This document shows positions 1 through 6,244 of a DNA stretch of 8,872 nucleotides, piece by piece. The notes beneath the pieces are model-generated. The model was not told the DNA's origin, made no database searches, and worked only from the letters and a program-made list of their open reading frames with translations. The stretch is from assembly GCA_039811765.1 (NCBI GenBank), contig JBDHZF010000102.1, positions 1 through 8,872 of the forward strand. Direction: 5' to 3'. Source of the DNA: JAGQUL01 sp039811765. GTDB taxonomy: Bacteria; Actinomycetota; Thermoleophilia; Gaiellales; SKUG01. Position 1 is the first letter of the stretch. Each line of letters begins with the position of its first letter. A program made the translations under genes and the position numbers.

Positions 1-711
1 GTGCACGAGCGCGCCGACGGTGCGATAGCGCGGCCCGGTCTGCGCATCGCCGCCGGGCGCGTTGGCGACGACCGCCTGCTCGTTCACGATCACCGTGCCC
101 ACGCCCTCGATCGCGATGCGCTCGTTCGGCGTGATCGCGCGTGCGACGCCATCCACTTCGAGCGTCGCGTCATCGGCGACCGCGACTGCGCCGCTCGCGC
201 GCCCATCGCTCGATACGGCGTTCGCGTCGATGCGCGCGCCGCGCAGCACGATGCGTCCACCCAGCAGCTCGATTCGTTGCGTGCTCGCGCGCGCCGCTGC
301 GCGTCGCGCGCCGACTTGCACGCGCGCGCCGCTGGTGACGCCGTCCACGCTCGCCACCTGCTCGAGCGACCACTGCGCCTGCGCGCCTTGCGCGCTCGCT
401 GCCGCTCCCACCACCGGTTCGGCCAGCGCGACGCGCACCGGCGCGTGCCCGGGGCGCAGCAACAGCACGCCCGTTGCTTGCGCGTTCACCGCCATGGTCG
501 GCGTCGCCGCGCCGCTGCTCGTGTCGGAGCGGCCGATCTGCGCGGCGATCGCCGCGATCGCCGCGAACACCGTGAACGCGACGAGCGCCGCGGCGAGGCG
601 CTGTCGGCGCGCGCCAAGTCGCGAATCGTCGTCGGGCGACGGATCGACGACCGCCCCGGCGAGCAACCCGCCGGGCGAAGTCGAATCGGATGGGAAAGGG
701 GAATTCGGCAT
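1..711 (-). CDS. Membrane-anchored choice-of-anchor P-like protein, 3' end outside window
   Basis: Reading leftwards from ATG at 711 gives 237 codons without a stop, so the C-terminus lies outside the window. An in-frame TGA lies two codons before this ATG, so no earlier start is possible; there is no clear Shine-Dalgarno site. The first ~35 residues are polar (Pro/Ser/Asp-rich). RR at 35-36 is followed by a single hydrophobic helix (about 39-57), then an Ala/Gly/Val-rich beta-type extracellular part. Residues 148-170 (ELLGGRI..GARIDANAVSSDG) and 186-212 (VDG...ITPNERIAIEG-VGTVIVNEQ), ending in an ALVH at 234-237, follow the spacing typical of choice-of-anchor P domains (Ala-rich strand, 'pN..i.l.g.g.v.lNeq', then 'vnAlhv'). 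I infer a type II membrane or surface-anchored protein exposed outside the cell; its function is unknown. It is divergent from the oxidase operon, with no evident functional link. The family call is from memory of the pattern and is moderate. Confidence 0.7.
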   Translation of the reverse strand, partial: MPNSPFPSDSTSPGGLLAGAVVDPSPDDDSRLGARRQRLAAALVAFTVFAAIAAIAAQIGRSDTSSGAATPTMAVNAQATGVLLLRPGHAPVRVALAEPVVGAAASAQGAQAQWSLEQVASVDGVTSGARVQVGARRAAARASTQRIELLGGRIVLRGARIDANAVSSDGRASGAVAVADDATLEVDGVARAITPNERIAIEGVGTVIVNEQAVVANAPGGDAQTGPRYRTVGALVH

Positions 712-853
712 GGATCAACCGCGCGCGCGTGCGGTACTAACGCTCGTCGTCGCACTGTAGCACGCGCTTGAATCGGTCCTCGTACGCTGCACGCAGCGCA
801 ACCATGTCGACAGCCGCAGAAGGAACTGGCAAAGGTTGCGGAGAATTACGCAC

Positions 854-868
854 ACGAAAGCGTTTCGT
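854..868. promoter_or_regulatory. Candidate operator: ACGAAA-GCG-TTTCGT inverted repeat
   Basis: Two perfect 6-bp arms separated by 3 nt lie 44 bp upstream of the GTG of the oxidase operon, overlapping the only plausible promoter position. The size and location fit a binding site for a dimeric repressor or activator controlling the operon. A chance palindrome or small hairpin cannot be excluded, and no cognate regulator is visible in the window. Confidence 0.3.
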
Positions 869-875
869 ATGGATA

Positions 876-892
876 GATTCGAGGCGATTCGA
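876..892. repeat. Direct repeat GATTCGA x2, 10-bp period
   Basis: GATTCGA occurs at 876-882 and again at 886-892, separated by GGC. The repeat-to-repeat distance of 10 bp is about one helical turn. It lies between the palindrome at 854-868 and the Shine-Dalgarno site. It may be a half-site pair for a regulator or simple chance; there is no further evidence. Confidence 0.25.
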
Positions 893-911
893 TCCCTTCC
901 AAGGAGGATCC

Positions 912-1061
912 GTGGAAAAGCCCGACGGCACCACAGACACACCAACGCCCCGGCAGTCCGACCACAGCGTGCGCGGCTCGTTCATCGCCGTGCTCGTGAT
1001 GGCGGCGTTCTTCGCGCTCACCTGGTTCGGCATGTGGGCCCTCGTCCTGGAGCGCCGCTGA
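912..1061 (+). CDS. cbaD: ba3-type cytochrome c oxidase subunit IIa
   Basis: A 49-residue protein starting at GTG 912, preceded by a strong AAGGAGG at 901-907 (4-nt gap) that decides this start. The polar N-terminus (VEKPDG...) is followed by one hydrophobic helix at about 23-45 (SFIAVLVMAAFFALTWFGMWALVL) and a positive end (ERR). Length, EKP-x-G opening and the single helix rich in Phe/Trp/Val match the CoxIIa family, best known from the 34-residue subunit IIa of Thermus ba3 oxidase. That subunit supplies a helix equivalent to the missing first helix of subunit II. It is the first gene of the operon; its TGA is 1 nt from the ATG of subunit II (TGACATG), indicating translational coupling. The symbol follows the ba3 (cba) naming. 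Such short genes are often missed by annotation. Confidence 0.85.
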   Translation: MEKPDGTTDTPTPRQSDHSVRGSFIAVLVMAAFFALTWFGMWALVLERR

Positions 1062-1062
1062 C

Positions 1063-1659
1063 ATGACCACGACCCCAGGAACCAACAAGCCCGCCGAGCT
1101 GCCGGCTCGCTTCGAGAAGCTCGACACGCTCGAGAAGTGGTGGATGCGCATCGGCATCGCGATGCTCGTCGTGTTCGTGACCCTCGTGGTGGCGGACACG
1201 CTGCGCCACGACACCAAGCACGCGCACGGCGCCACGACGATCAACCCGGCGAAGGTCACGCAGACCGCGCCGTTCGACAAGCCCGGCGTCTACAAGAACG
1301 AGGACGGCACCAGCTACACCGCCGTCGTCATCGCCTACACGTTCGGGTTCATGCCGCAAGGCGATCTCGTCGTGCCTTACGACACGCCCGTGCACTTCAA
1401 GGTGACGAGCCTGGACGTGGTGCACGGCTTCCAGATCCCCGGCACCTCGAACGTCAACCTCGAAGTGCTGCCCGGCCACGTGTCGGAGATGGTCGCGCGG
1501 TTCACCGACCCCGGCCGGCACTTGATCCTGTGCCATGAGTACTGCGGCTCCGGCCACCACTTCATGGCCACGCACATCCGCGTGCTCGAGAAGGGCGAGA
1601 CGCCCGAGGAGTACGCCGCCAAGCAGGAAGACCACGAGTCGATGAAGGACGCAGCATGA
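1063..1659 (+). CDS. cbaB: ba3-type cytochrome c oxidase subunit II (CuA)
   Basis: A 198-residue CuA subunit of a heme-copper oxidase, which takes electrons from a soluble donor and passes them to subunit I. It has one N-terminal membrane helix (about 27-46) and then an extracytoplasmic cupredoxin domain. The binuclear CuA ligands are all visible: His121 (VVHGF), Cys157, Glu159 (backbone), Cys161, His165 and Met168 in CHEYCGSGHHFM. A single N-terminal helix and short length, with a separate subunit IIa upstream, are typical of B-family (ba3) oxidases; A-family subunit II has two helices. No fused cytochrome c domain is present. The start at 1063 follows GGAG at 1049-1052, within the end of the previous gene. 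The stop overlaps the subunit I start (ATGA at 1656-1659). Confidence 0.93.
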   Translation: MTTTPGTNKPAELPARFEKLDTLEKWWMRIGIAMLVVFVTLVVADTLRHDTKHAHGATTINPAKVTQTAPFDKPGVYKNEDGTSYTAVVIAYTFGFMPQGDLVVPYDTPVHFKVTSLDVVHGFQIPGTSNVNLEVLPGHVSEMVARFTDPGRHLILCHEYCGSGHHFMATHIRVLEKGETPEEYAAKQEDHESMKDAA

Positions 1660-3881
1660 GCAGCACCATCGAACGACCAGCGGGCACGCCGCTTCCCGAA
1701 CCCAGCCGTCGCGAACGGCTGCAGCGGTTGCCGCAGCGCGAGCTGAAGGTGCGCGGCGCGGACGGCACGCTCGTGCTCACGCACATGTTCACCGCGATCA
1801 CGGCGCTGCTCGTGGGCGGCATCGCCGGCCTGCTGCAGTCGCTCGAGCACAGCGGCCGCGTGCACCTGCCCGAGTTCCTGGGCTACTACAAGCTGCTCAC
1901 CGCGCACGGCATCCTGATGGCGATCGTCTTCACGACGGTGTTCATCCTCGGCTTCTTCTACGCCGGGATGGCGGCCGTCACCGACGGCGAGCTCTACCAA
2001 GGCCCCAGAACGCTCGCATGGGCGGGCTACTGGACGATGATCGTCGGCGCGGTGCTGGTGGTGATCCCGCTGCTTGCCGGCCAGGCGAGCGTCCTCTACA
2101 CGTTCTACGCGCCGATGCAGGCCAATCCATGGTTCTACGTGGGATTGACGCTGTTCGTGGTCGGTTCGTGGATCGGCGGCGCGGCGATCTTCGCGCAGTA
2201 CGCGCAGTGGCGTAAAGCCTACGGCGCGACCTCGTCCCCGCTGTTCTCGTTCATGGCGGTCGCCACGATGCTCGTGTGGCAGGTCGCCACGCTCGGCGTC
2301 GCCGTCGAGGTGCTGTTCCAGCTGATCCCCTGGTCGTTCGGGTGGACCGACACGATCGACGTGCTGCTCAGCCGCACGCTGTTCTGGTTTTTCGGCCACC
2401 CGCTCGTGTACTTCTGGCTGATGCCGGCGTACACCGCGTGGTACCTCGTGATGCCGAAGCTGATCGGCGGACGCGTGTTCAGCGACAACCTCGCGCGCCT
2501 GTCGTTCATGCTGCTGATCGTCTTCAGCATCCCCGTCGGCCTGCACCACCAGTTCATGGAGCCGGGCGTGGAAAGCGGATGGAAGCTGCTGCAGGCGGGC
2601 CTCACCTTCGCGGTCGTGATCCCCAGCCTCGTCACCGCGTTCAGCTTGTGGGCGACGATGGAGCTGGCCGGTCGCGCTAAGGGCTACGGCGGGATGTTCG
2701 GCTGGCTTCGCGGGTTGCCGTGGAAGGACGCGCGCTTCCTCGGCCTGATGATGGGCATGCTCGTGTTCATTCCGGGTGGCGCGGGCGGTCTGATCCTCGC
2801 GTCGTTCAACCTCAACCAGGCCGTGCACAACACGATCTTCATCACCGGCCACTTCCACCTGACGGTGGCGACCGCATCCGCGCTCACGTTCATCTCCACG
2901 ATGTTCTGGCTGATTCCGCACATCCGCGGCCGCCGCATCACCCCCCGCGCGAACAAGTGGATGCTCGCGCAGGTGTGGACATGGGTGCTCGGCATGGTCG
3001 TGATGAGCACGTCGATGCATGTGGTCGGGCTGATGGGCGCGCCACGCCGCACCAAGTGGGTGGACTACGGTTCCAGCGAGACGCTCGCGTCGAGCTGGGT
3101 GCCGTACCAGGTCGGCATGGCGATCGGCGGAACGATCCTGTTCGTCAGCGTCGTGCTCGCGTTCAGCATCATGGTGTACCTCGCCACGAAGGCGCCCGTG
3201 GGGACGGCAACCGAGCCCGCGCAGGAGTTCCCGCTCGCCGACGCACCGCGAACCGGGCTGGAAGTTCCGGCGTGGCTGGAGCGGTGGCGCCTGTGGCTGA
3301 CCGTGCTCGGCGTGCTGATCGTCGCGGCGTACGCGGCGCCGATCGCGCAGATCTTCTCCGACGACACCGACAACGGCGCGAAGGCCGTGCAGAGCTTCAA
3401 GGGCGACGAGGGCAAGGAGGAGATGCCGTGGGTCGCGGAAGAAAAGGCCGACGATTCGGCGTCGTCGAACGCTGATTCGGCGGCGGCTGCCGAACCCACG
3501 CCGACCAACACCAAGCCGGACGCGGCGACCGCCGGCACGATGGTCGACGTCGAGCTGGGCGAGGACGGCGGCAAGCTGTTCCTGCGCCCCAGCGTCGAGA
3601 AGGTGGCCGCGGGCACCACGACCTTCGCGATCAAGAACACGGGCGCGATGCCGCACGAGTTCGTGGCGCTCAAGACCGACACCGCGCCGGACGCGCTGGA
3701 AGTCACCGATTCGGGAACCGCGAAGGAAGACGGTCGCGTGGCCGGCACCGAGCCGATCTCGCCCGGGAGCGACGTCACGTACGTGACGCTCGACCTCGAG
3801 CCCGGCAAGTACGTGCTGCTGTGCAACGTGACGGGGCACTATGGACTTGGCCAATACGCCGCGTTCGAAGTGACTGGTTGA
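1656..3881 (+). CDS. cbaA: ba3-type cytochrome c oxidase subunit I with C-terminal cupredoxin domain
   Basis: A 741-residue catalytic subunit reducing O2 to water with proton pumping. About 13 membrane helices span residues 44-566. Visible ligands are His84 (TAHGI, low-spin heme), His248 with Tyr252 four residues later (GHPLVYF, CuB and the cross-linked Tyr), His297-His298 (CuB), His399 (high-spin heme) and His401 (low-spin heme) in GHFHLT. This is the B-family pattern; Thermus ba3 subunit I is about 560 residues. The extra part is an acidic Asp/Glu/Ser/Ala-rich linker (about 568-626) and a beta-rich cupredoxin domain (about 627-741). Its type 1 copper candidates are His667 (MPHEF), Cys723 and His728 (CNVTGH), with Gln733 at the usual axial Met position. 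With 13 helices and a cytoplasmic N-terminus, this domain would lie outside, next to CuA, and could act as a tethered electron donor (inference). The gene is coupled to subunit II by a 4-nt overlap. Confidence 0.93.
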   Translation: MSSTIERPAGTPLPEPSRRERLQRLPQRELKVRGADGTLVLTHMFTAITALLVGGIAGLLQSLEHSGRVHLPEFLGYYKLLTAHGILMAIVFTTVFILGFFYAGMAAVTDGELYQGPRTLAWAGYWTMIVGAVLVVIPLLAGQASVLYTFYAPMQANPWFYVGLTLFVVGSWIGGAAIFAQYAQWRKAYGATSSPLFSFMAVATMLVWQVATLGVAVEVLFQLIPWSFGWTDTIDVLLSRTLFWFFGHPLVYFWLMPAYTAWYLVMPKLIGGRVFSDNLARLSFMLLIVFSIPVGLHHQFMEPGVESGWKLLQAGLTFAVVIPSLVTAFSLWATMELAGRAKGYGGMFGWLRGLPWKDARFLGLMMGMLVFIPGGAGGLILASFNLNQAVHNTIFITGHFHLTVATASALTFISTMFWLIPHIRGRRITPRANKWMLAQVWTWVLGMVVMSTSMHVVGLMGAPRRTKWVDYGSSETLASSWVPYQVGMAIGGTILFVSVVLAFSIMVYLATKAPVGTATEPAQEFPLADAPRTGLEVPAWLERWRLWLTVLGVLIVAAYAAPIAQIFSDDTDNGAKAVQSFKGDEGKEEMPWVAEEKADDSASSNADSAAAAEPTPTNTKPDAATAGTMVDVELGEDGGKLFLRPSVEKVAAGTTTFAIKNTGAMPHEFVALKTDTAPDALEVTDSGTAKEDGRVAGTEPISPGSDVTYVTLDLEPGKYVLLCNVTGHYGLGQYAAFEVTG

Positions 3882-3911
3882 CGCTTCACGGTTGACGGGT
3901 AGGCGCAGCCC

Positions 3912-4880
3912 ATGCGCTTTCTCGTCACCGGATGCGCCGGTTTCATCGGCTCGACGCTCACCGACTCGCTGCTCGCCGACGGGCACGAGGTGGTGGGCGT
4001 CGACTGCTTTACCGACTATTACGATCCGGCGCGCAAGCGCGTGAACGTCGCGGGCGCGTTGGAAACGGGCGGACTGCGGCTGCTGGAGCTGGATCTTGCC
4101 CGCGACGAGCTGCCCGCGGAAGCGCGGGCGGTGGACGGCGTGTTCCACCAGGCCGCACAGGCGGGGGTGCGCGCGAGCTGGGGCAGCGAGTTCGCGACGT
4201 ACACGGATTGCAACGTGCTTGCCACGCAGCGGCTGCTCGAAGCGGTGAAGGCGCGCGCGGGCGGTCCGGCGCCGGTGGTGTACGCGTCCAGCTCGAGCGT
4301 GTACGGCAACGCGGAGTCGCGTCCCACGCGCGAGGACGCGCTGCCTGCGCCGATCTCGCCGTACGGGGTGACGAAGCTCGCGGCGGAGCATCTGGTGGAC
4401 ACGTATCGGCACGAGTTCGGCGTGCCGGGCACGAGCCTTCGCTACTTCACGGTGTACGGCCCGCGCCAGCGCCCCGACATGGCGTTCCACAAGTTCGCGA
4501 AGGCGGCGTTGGAAGGCACGCCGATCGGCGTGTACGGCGACGGCATGCAGAGCCGGGACTTCACGTTCGTGGACGACATCGTCGCCGCCAACCGCGCGGC
4601 GATGGACGCGATGCTCGCGAGTGGATCGAGCGGCGGCACCTACAACCTCGGCGGAGGGTCCACGGTGACCGTGCGCGAGGTGATCGAACTGCTCGGCGAG
4701 ATCCTCGGGCGCGAGGTCGAGGCGTCGTTCGGCGCGACGCAGCCCGGCGACGTGCGTCACACGAGCGCTGACACGACTCGTGCGCGCGAGGCGTTTGGCT
4801 TCGCCCCCACCGTCGATCTTCGCGAGGGCCTTGCCCGCGAGGTGGAGTGGCTGCGCAGCATCGTGCGGGCGGGGGTCTGA
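3912..4880 (+). CDS. NAD-dependent epimerase, UDP-glucuronate 4-epimerase-like
   Basis: A 322-residue extended short-chain dehydrogenase/reductase that probably inverts C4 of a UDP-sugar (UDP-glucuronate to UDP-galacturonate is the best guess) for envelope or capsule glycans. The Rossmann motif G7-x-x-G10-x-x-G13 and Asp31 (VVGVD) bind NAD. The catalytic residues are Ser127/Ser128 (YASSSSVYG) and Tyr151-x3-Lys155 (SPYGVTK). DCFTDYYDPARKR (31-43) and HQAAQAGVR (79-87) are characteristic of UDP-glucuronate epimerases, and VYGDGMQSRDFTFVDDIV is the usual sugar-nucleotide-binding segment. Full length for the family. It starts 30 nt after the oxidase operon with only a weak purine stretch upstream; a GGTTGACG direct repeat (3876-3883, 3890-3897) spans the gap. 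GalE-type or other UDP-sugar epimerase activity remains possible, as sequence alone does not fix the substrate. Confidence 0.85.
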   Translation: MRFLVTGCAGFIGSTLTDSLLADGHEVVGVDCFTDYYDPARKRVNVAGALETGGLRLLELDLARDELPAEARAVDGVFHQAAQAGVRASWGSEFATYTDCNVLATQRLLEAVKARAGGPAPVVYASSSSVYGNAESRPTREDALPAPISPYGVTKLAAEHLVDTYRHEFGVPGTSLRYFTVYGPRQRPDMAFHKFAKAALEGTPIGVYGDGMQSRDFTFVDDIVAANRAAMDAMLASGSSGGTYNLGGGSTVTVREVIELLGEILGREVEASFGATQPGDVRHTSADTTRAREAFGFAPTVDLREGLAREVEWLRSIVRAGV

Positions 4881-4881
4881 C

Positions 4882-5109
4882 ATGGAACTGCGCCTGCTGG
4901 AGCTCGCGATCAGGATTCTCGATCCGCGCAAGTGGCGCGTGCGTCTCGCACAGCTCGGCGCGGGATCGCTCGCCACGGCGTGGATCTGGTTTCGCGCCGT
5001 GGACCATGCCGACGCAGACCGCGCCGTGCGCGACGCCCGACGTGCCGAACGTGCCGCCCGCATCCGCGCCCGCACGGCCGAGCTGGAGCAGCGCCGCCTC
5101 GCGCCGTAG
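4882..5109 (+). CDS. Small hypothetical protein, one hydrophobic segment plus charged helix
   Basis: A 75-residue protein that I do not recognise. ATG 4882 comes 1 nt after the epimerase TGA, the same TGACATG junction as between the first two oxidase genes; a G-rich stretch (4868-4875) could serve as ribosome site. Residues 1-20 are an amphipathic start (MELRLLELAIRILDPRKWRV). Residues 22-40 form a moderately hydrophobic segment (LAQLGAGSLATAWIWFRAV). Residues 41-73 are a continuous Ala/Arg/Glu-rich helix with heptad-like spacing. It has no Cys. I infer a small membrane-associated protein with a cytosolic coiled-coil tail, co-expressed with the epimerase. The coupling and the terminator-like hairpin at its stop support a real gene, but biased composition leaves doubt. 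Confidence 0.6.
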   Translation: MELRLLELAIRILDPRKWRVRLAQLGAGSLATAWIWFRAVDHADADRAVRDARRAERAARIRARTAELEQRRLAP

Positions 5110-5120
5110 CCCCGAGGGCT
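5108..5120 (+). terminator. Small hairpin AGCCC-CGA-GGGCT overlapping a stop codon
   Basis: A perfect 5-bp GC stem with a 3-nt loop overlaps the TAG of the 75-aa gene and is followed by TTGCTC. Position at the end of the epimerase/75-aa unit fits transcription termination, but the stem is short and there is no proper T-tract. Confidence 0.4.
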
Positions 5121-5126
5121 TGCTCA

Positions 5127-5171
5127 CCCATCCGCAATTTCCGTGAACAGTCGGGACAAATTGCAGATGGG
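5127..5171. terminator. Long inverted repeat between convergent genes, possible bidirectional terminator
   Basis: Arms 5127-5140 (CCCATCCGCAATTT) and 5158-5171 (AAATTGCAGATGGG) pair over 13 of 14 positions, with one C/A mismatch, around a 17-nt loop. The element fills the gap between the convergent 75-aa gene and the alpha/beta hydrolase, so termination in both directions is the simplest role. It is unusual: the stem is AT-rich near the loop in a very GC-rich region, and neither side carries a T-tract. A protein-binding palindrome or a dispersed repeat element are alternatives. Confidence 0.55.
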
Positions 5172-5179
5172 CGGCGGCG

Positions 5180-6208
5180 TCAGTCGTCGGAGCGGGCACT
5201 GCCGGCGTCGTGGCCTGGCACGGGCGCGGTAGCTGCGGCATCCGCGGCGAGGCGACGGCCCAGGAACTCGTCGACGGCGCCCAGCACCTCGTCCTGGTGC
5301 TCGACCAGCCCGCCCATGTGGCCGGCGTTCGGGATCGTGACCCACTCCTTGTCGCCGACGAGCTGGTCGTAGATCTTGCGGGTGTAGGGCAGCGGGGTCA
5401 TCGTGTCCTTCTCGCCGATCAGCACGAGATGCGGGATCCGCAGATCGGTGAGCGGGCGCTCGGGCGAGTAGCGAAAGCCGCTCGCGAGCGCGCGAGCGCT
5501 GTACTTCCACGCCATGAGCGGATCGTCGAAGCACTTCTGCTTGAGCACCGGGTCCTCGCACACCCCGTCCCAATTCGCGACCTGCTTGGTGGGCAGGCGC
5601 ACGCTCGGCAGCAGCTTCGCGAGCGCGAGCGCAACCGGCCGCATGCGCGCGTCCTGCTTGGTGATCGGCTCGTTCGGCAGGTAGATCCAGTGGCTCACCG
5701 CGCATGCGAACCCGTCGATCGCGTTCGCCGCGCACAGCGCGTAGAAGCCGCCGAGGCTCGACCCCATCACCGCGACTGGTCCGCCGAAGCGCTCCTTCGC
5801 ATACGCGCCAGCGGCGGCGAGGTCCTCCACCACCATCGGGATCGTGAAATCGCCGCGCCGCCCGCTCGAGCGACCATGCCCGCGCAGGTCCACGCCCACG
5901 ACGTTCCAGCCGCGCCGGCTGAGCGCGTGCTCGAAACTCGCCGAGCCGAGCGCATGATTGCTCAAACCGCCCACGAACACCACGCTGCCGCGCGCGGCGC
6001 CCTCGCCGCTGGCCGGGTACACGTCCACGTGCACACGACCTGTCGCGCCCACTTCGAGCACGGCGGTGTCGCGCGCGTTCGCGGCGTCTACGAAATCGAA
6101 CAGCGCGATCGTGGGCGCCTCGTCCGGGCCGACTTCGCCCGTGGCAGTCGTCGCCGTCACGCGTGGCGGGGTGGTCAGGTCGAGTGGTCGTGCGGGCGCG
6201 GTGCTCAT
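5180..6208 (-). CDS. Alpha/beta hydrolase (serine hydrolase, S33/Hydrolase_4-like)
   Basis: A 342-residue protein with a complete alpha/beta-hydrolase core. The nucleophile is Ser151 in the elbow GSSLGG (149-154), the acid Asp268 (LIGEKDTMTP) and the base His297 (NAGHMGG). GLSNH (81-85) is near the oxyanion-hole region, and VVGVDLRGHGRSSG (103-116) is the classic strand before the nucleophile. A lid-like insertion spans about 175-250 with Cys residues at 217 and 226. The ~55-residue N-terminal extension has no signal peptide, so a cytosolic enzyme is expected. Substrate unknown: lysophospholipase, monoglyceride lipase and other ester hydrolases share this fold. I chose ATG 6208; an in-frame ATG at 6220 would add four residues, and neither has a good ribosome site. 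It is divergent from rfbD and convergent with the 75-aa gene. Confidence 0.88.
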   Translation of the reverse strand: MSTAPARPLDLTTPPRVTATTATGEVGPDEAPTIALFDFVDAANARDTAVLEVGATGRVHVDVYPASGEGAARGSVVFVGGLSNHALGSASFEHALSRRGWNVVGVDLRGHGRSSGRRGDFTIPMVVEDLAAAGAYAKERFGGPVAVMGSSLGGFYALCAANAIDGFACAVSHWIYLPNEPITKQDARMRPVALALAKLLPSVRLPTKQVANWDGVCEDPVLKQKCFDDPLMAWKYSARALASGFRYSPERPLTDLRIPHLVLIGEKDTMTPLPYTRKIYDQLVGDKEWVTIPNAGHMGGLVEHQDEVLGAVDEFLGRRLAADAAATAPVPGHDAGSARSDD

Positions 6209-6244
6209 GCTCGCGCGCATACCCGCGCGTGGGAGAATCCGCAC

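Larger units (their letters stand above)
712..911. other. Divergent intergenic region between the leftward gene and the oxidase operon
   Basis: This 200-bp region must hold promoters for both flanking genes. Its left edge is an alternating CG/TG tract (about 720-733) directly upstream of the leftward start. The right half is less GC-rich and contains a perfect 6-bp inverted repeat (854-868) and a 7-bp direct repeat (876-892). Weak sigma-70-like hexamers can be picked for the rightward operon (TTACGC at 846-851 and TATGGA at 868-873, 16-nt spacer), but the match is poor. AAGGAGG at 901-907 serves the first oxidase gene. I see no other gene with convincing support here. Confidence 0.5.

Noticed and set aside
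62..760. Plus-strand open frames of over 230 codons at the left edge
   Set aside because: They are antisense or frame-shifted shadows of the leftward gene, whose frame alone shows a membrane helix and family-like motifs.
737..805. Minus-strand mini-frame of 22 codons (MVALRAAYEDRFKRVLQCDDER) before the leftward gene
   Set aside because: The peptide looks reasonable, but there is no ribosome site, no promoter and no known match. It is too short to support; it could be a leader peptide at best.
1377..5075. A 1232-codon open frame on the minus strand, antisense to the oxidase subunits and the epimerase
   Set aside because: Its translation is an Arg/His/Ala/Glu/Val-rich string without domains or a signal peptide. 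It spans several well-supported genes on the other strand, so it reflects high third-position GC that removes antisense stops.
5210..6244. Plus-strand open frame extending rfbD upstream to 636 codons
   Set aside because: This part is antisense to the hydrolase and rich in Arg/His. The ribosome site GGGAGAA and the family's normal N-terminus place the start at 6245.
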